Assembly (NCBI RefSeq): GCF_902170305.1
Contig: NZ_CABHWW010000026.1
Coordinates: forward strand, 612,607 to 676,606
DNA: 64,000 bases
Direction: 5' to 3'
Source of the DNA: Yersinia alsatica
GTDB lineage: Bacteria; Pseudomonadota; Gammaproteobacteria; Enterobacterales; Enterobacteriaceae
Below, one piece after another: positions 8,812 to 17,617 of this stretch. The notes under the pieces were generated by a model that worked only from the letters and a program-made list of their open reading frames with translations, was not told the DNA's origin and ran no database searches. A program made the translations under genes and the position numbers. How positions within the stretch are numbered: the stretch's first letter is position 1; the number at the start of each line of letters is the position of its first letter.

Positions 8812-9120
8812 GTGATTCGGATGATTAAATGGTATGAAGAGAGTGACAGCGAAGTGAACAGAAGCATTGCATTACTTACCGGTGAAGATCCAGATAAGTG
8901 GTATCCCTATGGTGGTATCAAAGGTAAGGACTATTGCAAGAACCCCTCAGATGCATGGCCTATCATCTACGCCAACAAAATTGGCCTCTATTCGCCAGAA
9001 ATTAATGATAATAATCAGTGGAATGCCAGAATTACTAATCCGCAAGGCGAGTGGCAAGCTTATAGCCAAAGCCCTTTGCGTGCGGCAATGATCTGTTATC
9101 TGCTTAGCCAGGAAGTTTGA
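8812..9120 (+). CDS. phage-type DUF2591 (NinX-like) protein
   Basis: 102 aa from GTG 8812 (an ATG at 8821 is also possible; AGGAG at 8803-8807 sits between ideal spacings). The core DYCKNPSDAWPIIYANKIGL followed by W-N-A and a C-terminal PLRAAMICYLL matches the DUF2591/NinX family, known mainly from the nin regions of lambdoid phages. No other phage gene except the next small one is near, so it looks like a domesticated or remnant phage gene. Confidence 0.6.
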   Translation: MIRMIKWYEESDSEVNRSIALLTGEDPDKWYPYGGIKGKDYCKNPSDAWPIIYANKIGLYSPEINDNNQWNARITNPQGEWQAYSQSPLRAAMICYLLSQEV

Positions 9121-9219
9121 GCAGCGGAGTTGATGATTTTCAGCAGAATATCCCGTGAGTAGGCAGTAACGGGAGTGACAAACGGTAAGAAGTTTTTGAC
9201 GACTTTCGTGGAGCTGATG

Positions 9220-9465
9220 ATGAAACGTATCATTAAAGGGGATTCAAATTTATCACACCTGGTTATTGCTCATGCAGCGATTGACCACCATCAAAAATCC
9301 TACGGCGAGCGGCGTCAGGGCTGGCCTTCAACTTATCTTATCCGCTACAAAAATAATCGTGTTGCCGTTGAGGTTGTCACTCGACGTCAGTCATATGTGG
9401 CCACATTAATGATTGGCGCTCGAAATTTGAGCAAGCTATGTGGCATATCTGCGTTACATCCCTGA
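9220..9465 (+). CDS. DUF4060-like small phage-type protein
   Basis: 81 aa from ATG 9220 (an in-frame GTG at 9175 would add 15 residues). It is basic, with a core HHQKSYGERRQGWPSTY followed by VAVEVVTRRQSYVATLM. This resembles the DUF4060 family of short proteins found in enterobacterial prophages, function unknown. It sits beside the DUF2591 gene, so the two may be a small phage-derived pair. Confidence 0.5.
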   Translation: MKRIIKGDSNLSHLVIAHAAIDHHQKSYGERRQGWPSTYLIRYKNNRVAVEVVTRRQSYVATLMIGARNLSKLCGISALHP

Positions 9466-9655
9466 GTATTATCTCAAGCCTCATCAATGCAATGCTCAGC
9501 TTATATAATGTAAGCTGATTGATTGCTGCTCAATTGTCCGCGAACCACCTTTATTCTTGATGCAATCAGCTTTAAGTGTTAAAAAACCGCCGCAGATTCA
9601 TTTACGAAAGGCGCTGTTACTACACTAATGGGTAACAGGTGCGGCAGAGGGCAGG

Positions 9656-11047
9656 ATGGAACAGCAGTTGCAGGATTCAACACTAAAACGCGGTTTAAAA
9701 AATCGACATATTCAGCTGATTGCTCTGGGTGGGGCGATTGGTACTGGACTGTTTCTAGGAATAGCGCAAACCATTAAAATGGCTGGCCCCTCGGTGATAC
9801 TGGGTTACGCCATCGGCGGCTTTATTGCCTTCCTTATTATGCGCCAACTGGGCGAAATGGTCGTTGAGGAGCCTGTTGCGGGTTCATTCAGTCACTTCGC
9901 CTATAAATATTGGGGCGATTTTGCTGGATTTTTATCTGGTTGGAATTACTGGGCCATGTTTATCTTGGTCGGTATGGCTGAATTGACCGCCGTCGGCATC
10001 TATATCCAATATTGGTGGCCGGAGATCCCGACGTGGGTTTCAGCCGCAGTATTCTTTGTTCTGATAAATGCTATCAATCTCGTTAATGTCCGTATGTATG
10101 GTGAGACCGAATTCTGGTTCGCTATCATTAAAGTCGCAGCCATCATTGGTATGATTGTATTCGGTGCCTATCTGTTGGCGTCTGGTTCCGGTGGGCCAAA
10201 TGCCTCGGTGACTAACCTCTGGGCGCAAGGAGGCTTTATGCCTCACGGCCTTAGTGGGTTGGTGATGGCAATGGCGGTAATCATGTTTTCTTTCGGCGGT
10301 CTGGAGATGGTCGGTATTACCGCCGCGGAAGCTGAAGACCCGCATCACAGTATTCCTAAAGCGACCAATCAGGTTGTCTACCGCATCCTTATTTTCTATA
10401 TCGGCTCATTGGCGGTGCTGCTTTCCCTTTATCCTTGGGGCAAGGTGGTTGAGGGCGGTAGTCCTTTTGTCATGATTTTCCATGCACTGGACAGTAATCT
10501 GGTGGCAACCATTCTGAATGTGGTGGTTTTGACGGCTGCACTATCCGTCTACAACAGCGGCGTCTACTGTAATAGCCGCATGCTCTTCGGTCTGGCCTCT
10601 CAGGGGAATGCTCCTAAGGTACTGACCAAAGTGAATAAGCGCGGCGTGCCTATTCTGTCAATCGCACTGTCCGCGTTGGCGACCTCAGCAGGGGTGGTTA
10701 TTAACTATGTCATGCCCGGCAAGGCCTTTGAATTGCTAATGGCGCTAGTGGTTTCAACCTTGGTCATCAACTGGGTCATGATCTGTCTGGCTCACTTGAA
10801 ATTCCGGGCGGCGAAAGTGAAAGAAGGCGTCGAGCCGCGCTTTAAATCATTATGGTACCCTTACGGAAATTATCTGTGTCTGGTATTTTTGATGTTGATT
10901 CTAGTCATCATGTATCTGACTGAGGGCATTCAAATTTCAGTATTGATGATGCCCGCATGGATTGCACTGCTGTGGTGCGGATTTATGCTTACTCGCCGTA
11001 AATATAAGAACAATCAACCCGCAGCGAATGATTCCAGCGCAGTCTGA
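9656..11047 (+). CDS. aromatic amino acid permease, AroP/PheP type
   Basis: A 463-aa inner-membrane APC permease with 12 predicted helices. The N-terminus LKRGLKNRHIQLIALGGAIG and the block RQLGEMVVEEPVAGSF are typical of the AroP/PheP proton symporters for phenylalanine, tyrosine and tryptophan, and identity with E. coli AroP appears high by eye over the whole length. It may be a paralogue rather than the main aroP, since gene context does not match E. coli. It is monocistronic with its own terminator. Confidence 0.85.
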   Translation: MEQQLQDSTLKRGLKNRHIQLIALGGAIGTGLFLGIAQTIKMAGPSVILGYAIGGFIAFLIMRQLGEMVVEEPVAGSFSHFAYKYWGDFAGFLSGWNYWAMFILVGMAELTAVGIYIQYWWPEIPTWVSAAVFFVLINAINLVNVRMYGETEFWFAIIKVAAIIGMIVFGAYLLASGSGGPNASVTNLWAQGGFMPHGLSGLVMAMAVIMFSFGGLEMVGITAAEAEDPHHSIPKATNQVVYRILIFYIGSLAVLLSLYPWGKVVEGGSPFVMIFHALDSNLVATILNVVVLTAALSVYNSGVYCNSRMLFGLASQGNAPKVLTKVNKRGVPILSIALSALATSAGVVINYVMPGKAFELLMALVVSTLVINWVMICLAHLKFRAAKVKEGVEPRFKSLWYPYGNYLCLVFLMLILVIMYLTEGIQISVLMMPAWIALLWCGFMLTRRKYKNNQPAANDSSAV

Positions 11048-11066
11048 TGTGATTATTATGTGATGG

Positions 11067-11107
11067 TAAAATAGCCGGGTAGAATAATTCAACCGGCTAT
11101 TTTTTTG
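11067..11107 (+). terminator. intrinsic terminator of permease gene
   Basis: Stem aatagccgg/ccggctatt followed by T7, 25 bp after the permease stop codon. Confidence 0.85.
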
Positions 11108-11250
11108 TATGAAGTTGCTCAAATCATTATCTATTGTTTAAATACGCAGCAATAAATAAAGTAAATAATTGAAAAGTTATAATAGGTTATGACTATCAAC
11201 TATGATAAAGCATTGTTTGTTAATTGAGATTAATTCTTAACAACTCAATA

Positions 11251-11283
11251 TAACCCCTTTAACAATATGGTTAAAGGGTTATA
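11251..11283. terminator. hairpin downstream of pagP
   Basis: Inverted repeat 11251-11264/11271-11283 (ataacccctttaac with gttaaagggttat, one bulge) just past the pagP stop. There is no long T-tract on either side. Confidence 0.55.
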
Positions 11284-11295
11284 TAATAAATTCAA

Positions 11296-11910
11296 TTAGA
11301 ACTGCCAGCGCATCCATGTAAACAAGACATTACCGTTATTATAAGTACCGGGAATATAGGTGGTTTGTAGCGCAAACTTATTATATTCAATAGAGATAAG
11401 CGGCAATGGCAGCGGTATTGGAATGTAATGATATTCATGACGCGCGGTAATACTGGCGGTGAAGCCAATACCAAAACGCCAGCCATCCATTTCCCCCGGT
11501 ATCCACATTTTTTGATAGCCATAACCTATAATGGGCTCAACTTCATTGTGTGAGTCCATAAACGCCATCGCATACACTGCATGCCAGTTGTTATCTTCAT
11601 CATAGCGATATTTGCCATAGCCGATACCCCAAGGCCTTTCGTTGTATGACTCTATCTTGTCATCATCATAGGTCCAGCGGTTATGCCAAGTATTCAGTGG
11701 GATATACAGCTCCTGGTTGGGTGAATCCCAAGCCAGTGAGATGTTATTCATCAAACGTTGCCATAGGCTGTCATTGCCCGCAGAGGGCGTAATCTTACTA
11801 TCTATAGGGGATTGGGCTGAGGAGTCTTTGCCATTAGCAAGAGCTACTGAGGCCTGGCTCAACCATAGGCCACTGACAAATACGGCCTTGATAATATGTT
11901 TGTAATTCAT
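11296..11910 (-). CDS. pagP: lipid A palmitoyltransferase PagP
   Basis: A 204-aa outer-membrane beta-barrel enzyme that moves palmitate from phospholipid to lipid A. A signal peptide ends near ALA (residues 22-25). The catalytic residues line up: H76 in NTWHNRW, D119 and S120 in FMDSHNEVEP, with the same 43-residue spacing as His33/Asp76 in mature E. coli PagP. The C-terminus ends in an aromatic residue (WMRWQF), as outer-membrane barrels do. It is usually PhoP-activated, and a matching promoter is visible upstream. Confidence 0.93.
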   Translation of the reverse strand: MNYKHIIKAVFVSGLWLSQASVALANGKDSSAQSPIDSKITPSAGNDSLWQRLMNNISLAWDSPNQELYIPLNTWHNRWTYDDDKIESYNERPWGIGYGKYRYDEDNNWHAVYAMAFMDSHNEVEPIIGYGYQKMWIPGEMDGWRFGIGFTASITARHEYHYIPIPLPLPLISIEYNKFALQTTYIPGTYNNGNVLFTWMRWQF

Positions 11911-12019
11911 GGTGTAACTCTCTGATGCTGATAAGGTGAAATAAGATCTCTTGGCATCAGATAATCTTTGTACCTATCAAAACTAATGACGAATAAAGCG
12001 TTATTTATAATGTGGTAAG

Positions 12020-12052
12020 GTTATAGAGCCAAACTTAAACGATTCTATAACG
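12020..12052 (-). promoter_or_regulatory. candidate PhoP-dependent promoter of pagP
   Basis: Read on the minus strand: CGTTAT, 5 bp, CGTTTA (12052 to 12036), then 10 bp and TATAAC (12025-12020). The second half-site matches the PhoP consensus in 5 of 6 positions, the first poorly. The spacing to the -10 is near the classical 11-12 bp. Confidence 0.4.
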
Positions 12053-12901
12053 AGTAACTAATATAGAGTTTTAAACTGCGCGACAGAGTAATTAAAATTT
12101 AATTCTGGCACATCAAGAAATGTCTTAATCTGTTTTTTTTAGCACAATTTGCTAGCATATTTAACAAGATTTCACTGCATAAAACTGACTAAAACAAGAG
12201 GGTTTTTAGTATATTTATATAGATTAAATAAAGTGTAATTGCACTCCTCTGGTGCATTTTGTTCAATGTGACCGGTTTATTGCACCTATATGACACAATA
12301 AAGCCTTATTGATATAACGTATTTTTCGTCTTCGAATATTATATTTTGATTTGTTCTTTTTGATTAGAGAATTGCTCAACCGCAGCTTAGTGAAAAGATC
12401 ATTTTTTCGCCTCTGGTGTGAATCGAGAAATAAGATATTTATGTATTTTTACCCTGAATTATTTTGAGAGCATAACCTGAGGCTAAGTAAGGAGTTAGCC
12501 TAGTGGAGTGAAAGGGTTTGATCATCTGGCTGGGGTAGGCGCGCTACCGGAACAGAAGCGACGATATATTCAATTATTATATATTTAATGCTAATAAATT
12601 TTATACCAATGCTGTTTTCTGCCATCAGTTTGGGATGGAAACCACGAAAAAATCACGTAAGCAGTATTATAAAAAGAGTTAGCTTAAATGTTAAAAACCA
12701 GTAAGAAAGCCGGATGTGACAGTATAAAAAAATAGAGCAGAAAATACGATGACCTTCAACAATTTTTAGCATATTTCCGCATTCTTTATGTGCAACCGTT
12801 TCAAATATGTGCGACAGGTTCACCCTTGATTAAAAATGGCTTGCCATCGAATACAGAGTATGTGATAACGCATATGGGTAAAACGAGGTACAGTTCTGTA
12901 T
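12053..12901. other. long AT-rich region upstream of yobF-cspC
   Basis: About 850 bp without a convincing protein gene. It includes small hairpins (ggctaa...ttagcc at 12481-12500; ggtag-gcgcg-ctacc near 12536-12550). It may carry a long 5' leader of the yobF-cspC message or an unrecognised small RNA. Confidence 0.4.
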
Positions 12902-13018
12902 ATGTGTGGCATTTTCAGTAAAGAAGTTCTGAGTAAAGACGTTAGCGTTGAATACCGCTTCTCTGCCGATCCTTATCTTAGTGCCTCAAGCAGTAACGAC
13001 TCTAGTTTGTCTATGTAA
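12902..13018 (+). CDS. yobF: YobF small protein
   Basis: A 38-aa ORF starting [14 protein letters not shown] and continuing [14 protein letters not shown], ending SLSM. It is nearly the same as E. coli YobF in length and N-terminal half. As in E. coli it lies directly upstream of cspC (42 bp), probably on one transcript. Small stress-related protein, function not established. Confidence 0.88.
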   Translation: MCGIFSKEVLSKDVSVEYRFSADPYLSASSSNDSSLSM

Positions 13019-13060
13019 ACGCCCACGGGCGAGTTAAACAATCCAAAGGAAATACTCAAG

Positions 13061-13270
13061 ATGGCAAAGATCAAAGGTCAAGTTAAGTGGTTCAACGAGT
13101 CTAAAGGTTTCGGTTTCATCACTCCAGCTGACGGCAGCAAAGATGTGTTCGTACACTTCTCTGCAATCCAGGGTAATGGCTTCAAAACCCTGGCTGAAGG
13201 CCAGAACGTAGAGTTCGAAATCCAAGACGGTCAGAAAGGTCCGTCTGCAGTAAACGTTACTGCAATCTAA
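13061..13270 (+). CDS. cspC: cold-shock-family RNA-binding protein CspC
   Basis: 69 aa, a single cold-shock domain with RNP1 (KGFGFITP) and RNP2 (VFVHFSAIQ). The sequence follows E. coli CspC rather than CspE ([11 protein letters not shown] start, [10 protein letters not shown] end). It binds single-stranded RNA/DNA and affects transcript stability. AAAGGAA precedes the ATG. Downstream of yobF, followed by a strong terminator. Confidence 0.95.
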   Translation: MAKIKGQVKWFNESKGFGFITPADGSKDVFVHFSAIQGNGFKTLAEGQNVEFEIQDGQKGPSAVNVTAI

Positions 13271-13287
13271 TCAGCTCTTTTGCTGTT

Positions 13288-13316
13288 AAAAACCCGCCTT
13301 TGTGCGGGTTTTTTCA
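13288..13316 (+). terminator. intrinsic terminator of cspC
   Basis: aaacccgc/gcgggttt stem with T6, 17 bp past the cspC stop. Confidence 0.9.
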
Positions 13317-13342
13317 TATCTATAGCCAATTAAATCAGCAAA

Positions 13343-14062
13343 TTAAGGCAATATAATTAAGCCGGAATATTGATTGCGGCCTTTAATACCGGGATGAGTA
13401 GGGTCTATAGCCTGTTGTTGGCTAGTGCGACGAAAGCTGGTGTATTTGAACTGCGGCTTATCATTATCCTCGCCATGCGCCACGGTAGAGCAAATGGTAC
13501 AACTCCCGACCCGATCAACTTGATGAATTCCGGCATTGTGCAGTTGGTGCTCAGCAATTGCGGCGAGGTTAAGATGGCGAAAACGGGGTGAAATGATATT
13601 TTTCGCCAGTGGTAGCTCGTTAATAAACCTTTCCACCAACTCTTCATTGACTTCGTAACAGCATGAGCGGGCGGCTGGCCCTATTGCGGCAACCCAATTT
13701 GCTGGGTCATCATCGCGGGCAATCCGCTCAACCATTTTTAAGATAATGCCATCTAATAAGCCGCGCCAGCCAGCATGCACCACCGCAATGCCTTTTCCCT
13801 GCCGTTGACTGAAGATAACCGGCAAGCAATCTGCCGTCAGTACCGTCAATAGGATACCCGGCTGCGTGGTATAGAGGCCATCGGCGTCGCCGCACTCTTG
13901 TCCCGGCGTGATGACATCAACAATCGTGGTGCCATGAGCCTGTTTTTTATTGGCTTGAGAAGCTTGATAAGGCCGGAGACAGTCAGGCAATAGAGCGGAT
14001 TTATTGCCAAAGCCATGGCAGATAGTGGTGATTCGGCTGAGTTGTGGTGAAAAATCAGTCAT
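13343..14062 (-). CDS. laccase-domain (YfiH/PgeF-family) protein
   Basis: 239 aa with the multicopper-like signature blocks TADCLPV and VVHAGWRGLLDG plus a C-terminal CTICS and FKYTSFRR. Family members have been reported as purine nucleoside phosphorylases/adenosine deaminases or as enzymes editing peptidoglycan precursors; the older name is polyphenol oxidase. This may be a paralogue, as the usual gene lies near clpB in enterics. It is convergent with cspC and divergent from the PBP gene. Confidence 0.85.
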   Translation of the reverse strand: MTDFSPQLSRITTICHGFGNKSALLPDCLRPYQASQANKKQAHGTTIVDVITPGQECGDADGLYTTQPGILLTVLTADCLPVIFSQRQGKGIAVVHAGWRGLLDGIILKMVERIARDDDPANWVAAIGPAARSCCYEVNEELVERFINELPLAKNIISPRFRHLNLAAIAEHQLHNAGIHQVDRVGSCTICSTVAHGEDNDKPQFKYTSFRRTSQQQAIDPTHPGIKGRNQYSGLIILP

Positions 14063-14264
14063 AGGACTTACCTAATGAAGAAAAAATACGCCATTCAGTG
14101 TAAGCCGTTTTTTAACTTATTGACCAGTCGCCATTTCTTTTAAACTGCCGTTAGCGAATTGTTGCAAAATAACGCATCTTGTATCACTGTTTTGGCACCT
14201 TATTACGCGGTGGATAGGGTTTAATGGTCACTATCATTCAAGCGGCCCTTTAGGATAGATCCCC

Positions 14265-15974
14265 GTGATTTCTAAACCAAAAAATGACTCTAGCAACTTT
14301 ATTCGTTGGCGCTTTAGCTTGCTATGCGGCTGTATTTTGCTTTCATTTTTTGGTCTGGTGGCCCGGGTTGCCTGGTTACAAATTATTGAGCCGGACCCGC
14401 TGGTGAAAGAAGAGGACATGCGCTCGGTGCGGGTCGTCGCAACACCGAACACCCGCGGCATGATTACGGACCGCAATGGGCATCCACTGGCGGTCAGTGT
14501 GCCCGTTGAAGCTATTTGGGCTGATCCTGCATCAGTGCTGGAGAAAGGCGGGGTGGGCGTTTCTGAACGCTGGCAGGCATTGGCGCAAGAACTCAATATG
14601 CCACTCGATCAACTTAACAATCGAATCAGGCAAAACCCCAATGCTCGGTTTATCTATCTGGCCCGGCAAGTAGAACCGGATGTCGCCGAATATATTCAGC
14701 GCCTGAAATTGCCCGGCATTGCAATAAAAGAAGAATCGCGGCGCTTTTATCCTTCTGGCGATGTAGCGGCCAATCTGGTGGGCTTTACCAATATTGATGA
14801 TCAGGGAATTGAGGGCATCGAAAAGAGTTTTAATTCGCTACTCAGTGGCACCGCGGGCAGTCGGGTGGTGCGTAAGGATCGTTTTGGCCGAGTGGTTGAA
14901 GATATTTCCTCCACCGACAGCCATCCGGGGCAAAATGTTGAGCTTAGCATTGATGAGCGGCTACAGGCGGAAACCTCCCATGCTCTGAGTAATGCGGTGA
15001 TGTTTAATAAGGCTGACTCCGGCTCGGCAGTGGTTATTGACGTCCATACCGGCGAAATTCTGGCGATGGCGAATTATCCGACCTTTAACCCCAATAATCG
15101 TGCTGGCACCCCGGAGGAGAATTTCCGCAATCGGGCCATTAGCGATATTTTCGAGCCGGGCTCAACCGTTAAACCGATGGTGGTGATGACGGCATTACAA
15201 CGCCACTTGGTAAAACCTGACTCGGTGCTGGATACCCATCCCTACATATTGAGTGGGCATCAAATCAAAGATGTCGGTTTTTATCCGGCACTGTCACTGA
15301 CTGGCGTATTGCAAAAGTCGAGTGATGTCGGGGTTTCTCGCCTGGCGCTGGCCATGCCCGCCTCTGCTTTGATGGAAACCTACACACTGTTTGGTTTAGG
15401 TAAATCGACACAATTGGGGATTACCGGCGAGAGCAGTGGGCTGATGCCGCACCGCCCACGTTGGAGTGATTTAGACCGCGCAACTTTCTCTTTTGGCTAT
15501 GGCCTGATGGTGACACCGCTGCAACTGGCCCGGGTCTACGCCACTATTGGCAGTTTCGGGATTTATCGGCCCCTGTCGATTACCAAAGTTGATCCGCCGG
15601 TGCTGGGGCAGCGGGTATTCCCAGAGGTGTTAGTGCAGCAGGTCGAGCACATGATGGAAAGTGTGGCACTGCCCGGTGGCGGCGGGATAAAAGCTGCGGT
15701 AAGGGGATATCGGGTTGCGGTTAAAACCGGTACTGCCAAAAAGATTGGGCCCAATGGTCAGTATATTGATAAATATGTGGCCTATACCGCCGGTGTTGCC
15801 CCTGCCAGTGATCCTCGATTTGCTTTGGTAGTGGTGATTAACAACCCCCAAGGGGGCAAATATTACGGCGGTGCGGTTTCGGCTCCGGTATTTAGCGATA
15901 TTATGGGGCAAATCCTGCGCACCATGAATGTGGAACCCGATGCGATACCTACAGATATAGTTCGGCATAGTTGA
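14265..15974 (+). CDS. FtsI-like class B penicillin-binding protein (second PBP3)
   Basis: 569 aa from GTG 14265 (AGGA upstream). It has one N-terminal membrane helix (residues 14-32), a dimerisation/pedestal domain, and a transpeptidase domain with STVK (300-303, acyl-serine S300) and KTG (487-489). The middle motif reads SSD (352-354) where FtsI has SSN. It is not in the dcw cluster, so it is a paralogue. Salmonella has a comparable second PBP3 (PBP3-SAL), active in acid, near cspC and rrmA, and the neighbourhood here is the same. Septal peptidoglycan cross-linking under special conditions is the likely role. Confidence 0.85.
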   Translation: MISKPKNDSSNFIRWRFSLLCGCILLSFFGLVARVAWLQIIEPDPLVKEEDMRSVRVVATPNTRGMITDRNGHPLAVSVPVEAIWADPASVLEKGGVGVSERWQALAQELNMPLDQLNNRIRQNPNARFIYLARQVEPDVAEYIQRLKLPGIAIKEESRRFYPSGDVAANLVGFTNIDDQGIEGIEKSFNSLLSGTAGSRVVRKDRFGRVVEDISSTDSHPGQNVELSIDERLQAETSHALSNAVMFNKADSGSAVVIDVHTGEILAMANYPTFNPNNRAGTPEENFRNRAISDIFEPGSTVKPMVVMTALQRHLVKPDSVLDTHPYILSGHQIKDVGFYPALSLTGVLQKSSDVGVSRLALAMPASALMETYTLFGLGKSTQLGITGESSGLMPHRPRWSDLDRATFSFGYGLMVTPLQLARVYATIGSFGIYRPLSITKVDPPVLGQRVFPEVLVQQVEHMMESVALPGGGGIKAAVRGYRVAVKTGTAKKIGPNGQYIDKYVAYTAGVAPASDPRFALVVVINNPQGGKYYGGAVSAPVFSDIMGQILRTMNVEPDAIPTDIVRHS

Positions 15975-16094
15975 TATTGGCTGTGAATTCACCGAGTTAA
16001 ACCGTGGCTTGCAACAGTTCAAGGGCTTCTTTAGACTAACGCCGCGTCTGCCGCTAATTCTGGCAGTTATTAATTTGTTATCTGGAATTCAACC

Positions 16095-16949
16095 ATGTCT
16101 TATCAGTGCCCCCTTTGTCATCAGGCCATGCAGCAGAGCCAGCAACAGTGGCGTTGCGGCAATAACCATCAGTTTGATTGCGCCAAAGAGGGTTACGTCA
16201 ACTTAATGCCGGTGCAGCATAAAGGGTCGAAACAACCCGGTGACAGCCCGGAGATGATGCAAGCCCGGCGGGCATTTCTGGATGCAGGGTACTATCAACC
16301 TTTGCAGCAGCGAGTCTGTGAGATTCTGGATCAAGCACTCCCTCAAGATGCCGACATGTTGCTTGATATTGGTTGTGGTGAAGGTTATTACACTGCAGCC
16401 GTCGCTGACCGGCTAAATCGGCAGCGCCAAGTATCAGTATTCGGGCTAGACGTGGCTAAAGTCGCCGTAAGATATGGGGCGAAACGCTACCCGCAGGTAC
16501 ATTTCTGTGTGGCATCCAGCCATCGGTTACCTTTTGCTAATCAATCCCTTGATGCAGTATTACGTATTTATGCGCCTTGCAAAGCGGCGGAGCTGGCCCG
16601 AACGGTGAAACCCGGCGGCATTGTGGTTACCGTGGCACCCGGCCCTCGTCATCTTTATCAGCTTAAAGCACTGATTTACGCTGAAGTACAGCTTCATGAT
16701 GATACCCCAGAGCATCTCGACGGTTTCGAGCTGGTCAGCAGCGAAAAGTTGGCTTATGAGATGCAGCTAACCGGTAAGCTGGGCTTCAATTTATTGCAAA
16801 TGACACCTTTTGCCTGGCGCGCATCGATTGAAACCGGGCAAGAATTGGCTGCGCGGCAGAAGTTTAGCTGTGAAACCGACTTTGTCATCGCCTTACATCG
16901 GCGCAAAGAAGATTCTGTCGTGGCGGACCCACCGGTCGAGGGCAACTAA
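16095..16949 (+). CDS. rlmA: 23S rRNA (guanine-745-N1) methyltransferase
   Basis: 284 aa. An N-terminal zinc site (C5, C8, C21, H25 region: CPLCHQ ... [10 protein letters not shown]) is followed by the conserved [14 protein letters not shown] block and a class I methyltransferase fold with the SAM loop [11 protein letters not shown]. This order is specific to RlmA(I) (RrmA). It methylates G745 of 23S rRNA. It lies 120 bp behind the PBP gene on the same strand. Confidence 0.93.
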   Translation: MSYQCPLCHQAMQQSQQQWRCGNNHQFDCAKEGYVNLMPVQHKGSKQPGDSPEMMQARRAFLDAGYYQPLQQRVCEILDQALPQDADMLLDIGCGEGYYTAAVADRLNRQRQVSVFGLDVAKVAVRYGAKRYPQVHFCVASSHRLPFANQSLDAVLRIYAPCKAAELARTVKPGGIVVTVAPGPRHLYQLKALIYAEVQLHDDTPEHLDGFELVSSEKLAYEMQLTGKLGFNLLQMTPFAWRASIETGQELAARQKFSCETDFVIALHRRKEDSVVADPPVEGN

Positions 16950-17142
16950 GGCGTATGTATACCAAGGTTTGGCCTGATAAGTTTCGGGCCATGTCGTATC
17001 GAGGTTGGCTGTAAGCTATGGGCGTAAAATCCCCTTAAGGGCAAGAGTATTATAATAAAGCTGCGTAATTATTCCCTGGTACAAAAATATATTATTAACT
17101 TAAGTTAAATTTTTGGTGCGTTATTTTTTATTATAAGGCTAT

Positions 17143-17421
17143 CTATTTCAAATCTAAGTTTCGCCAAGTTCTTCCTCCGGATTCAGTCACCAAAATAGAG
17201 GGAATAAACCGTATTTGTTCGGCAATTTTTAGTGCTAAATCAGCCACTTCTTGTTTGTTTAATGTACCGCTACCATAATTAAATTCACCTTCCGGCAGTT
17301 TATATACTTTTTCTCGCCCGATAAGCCGGGTAAATCCGGCATCAACCATTTTCTTATTTAAGGTCTCGTAATCGCCTTCCACGGCATTATGCAAAACGAC
17401 ACTGACCGTAAAATACGGCAT
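17143..17421 (-). CDS. GhoS-like DUF2622 protein (orphan antitoxin homologue)
   Basis: 92 aa from the ATG at 17421 (GGA 9 bp upstream); longer upstream in-frame starts give an unlikely N-terminus. The pattern FTVSVVLHNA, a central DAGFTRLIG, a YKLPEGEFNYG strand and C-terminal LVTESGGRTW fits the small ferredoxin-fold DUF2622 family that includes the type V antitoxin GhoS, an RNase cleaving ghoT mRNA. No GhoT-like small toxin gene is adjacent. The RNase function is inferred from family only. Confidence 0.55.
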   Translation of the reverse strand: MPYFTVSVVLHNAVEGDYETLNKKMVDAGFTRLIGREKVYKLPEGEFNYGSGTLNKQEVADLALKIAEQIRFIPSILVTESGGRTWRNLDLK

Positions 17422-17617
17422 ATCTATTTTCCAATCTATTAAGTGATGATATTTATATATCACACCCTGGGAAACGATATTTTGACCGACGTCTAATTGC
17501 GGGAAATGCAGCAAAAATAACCTTGCTAAAGTTGTGTCAATGCGGGGGCAGATCAATGGCAAATACTGATGTCAGCAAGTGGGTGGCAAAGGAGGCCACC
17601 CATTTAAGCTGTCAGTC

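Noticed and set aside
17422..17617. Searched for a GhoT-like toxin ORF next to the GhoS-like gene
   Set aside because: No short hydrophobic ORF with a start and ribosome site was found on either strand here or in 16,950-17,142.
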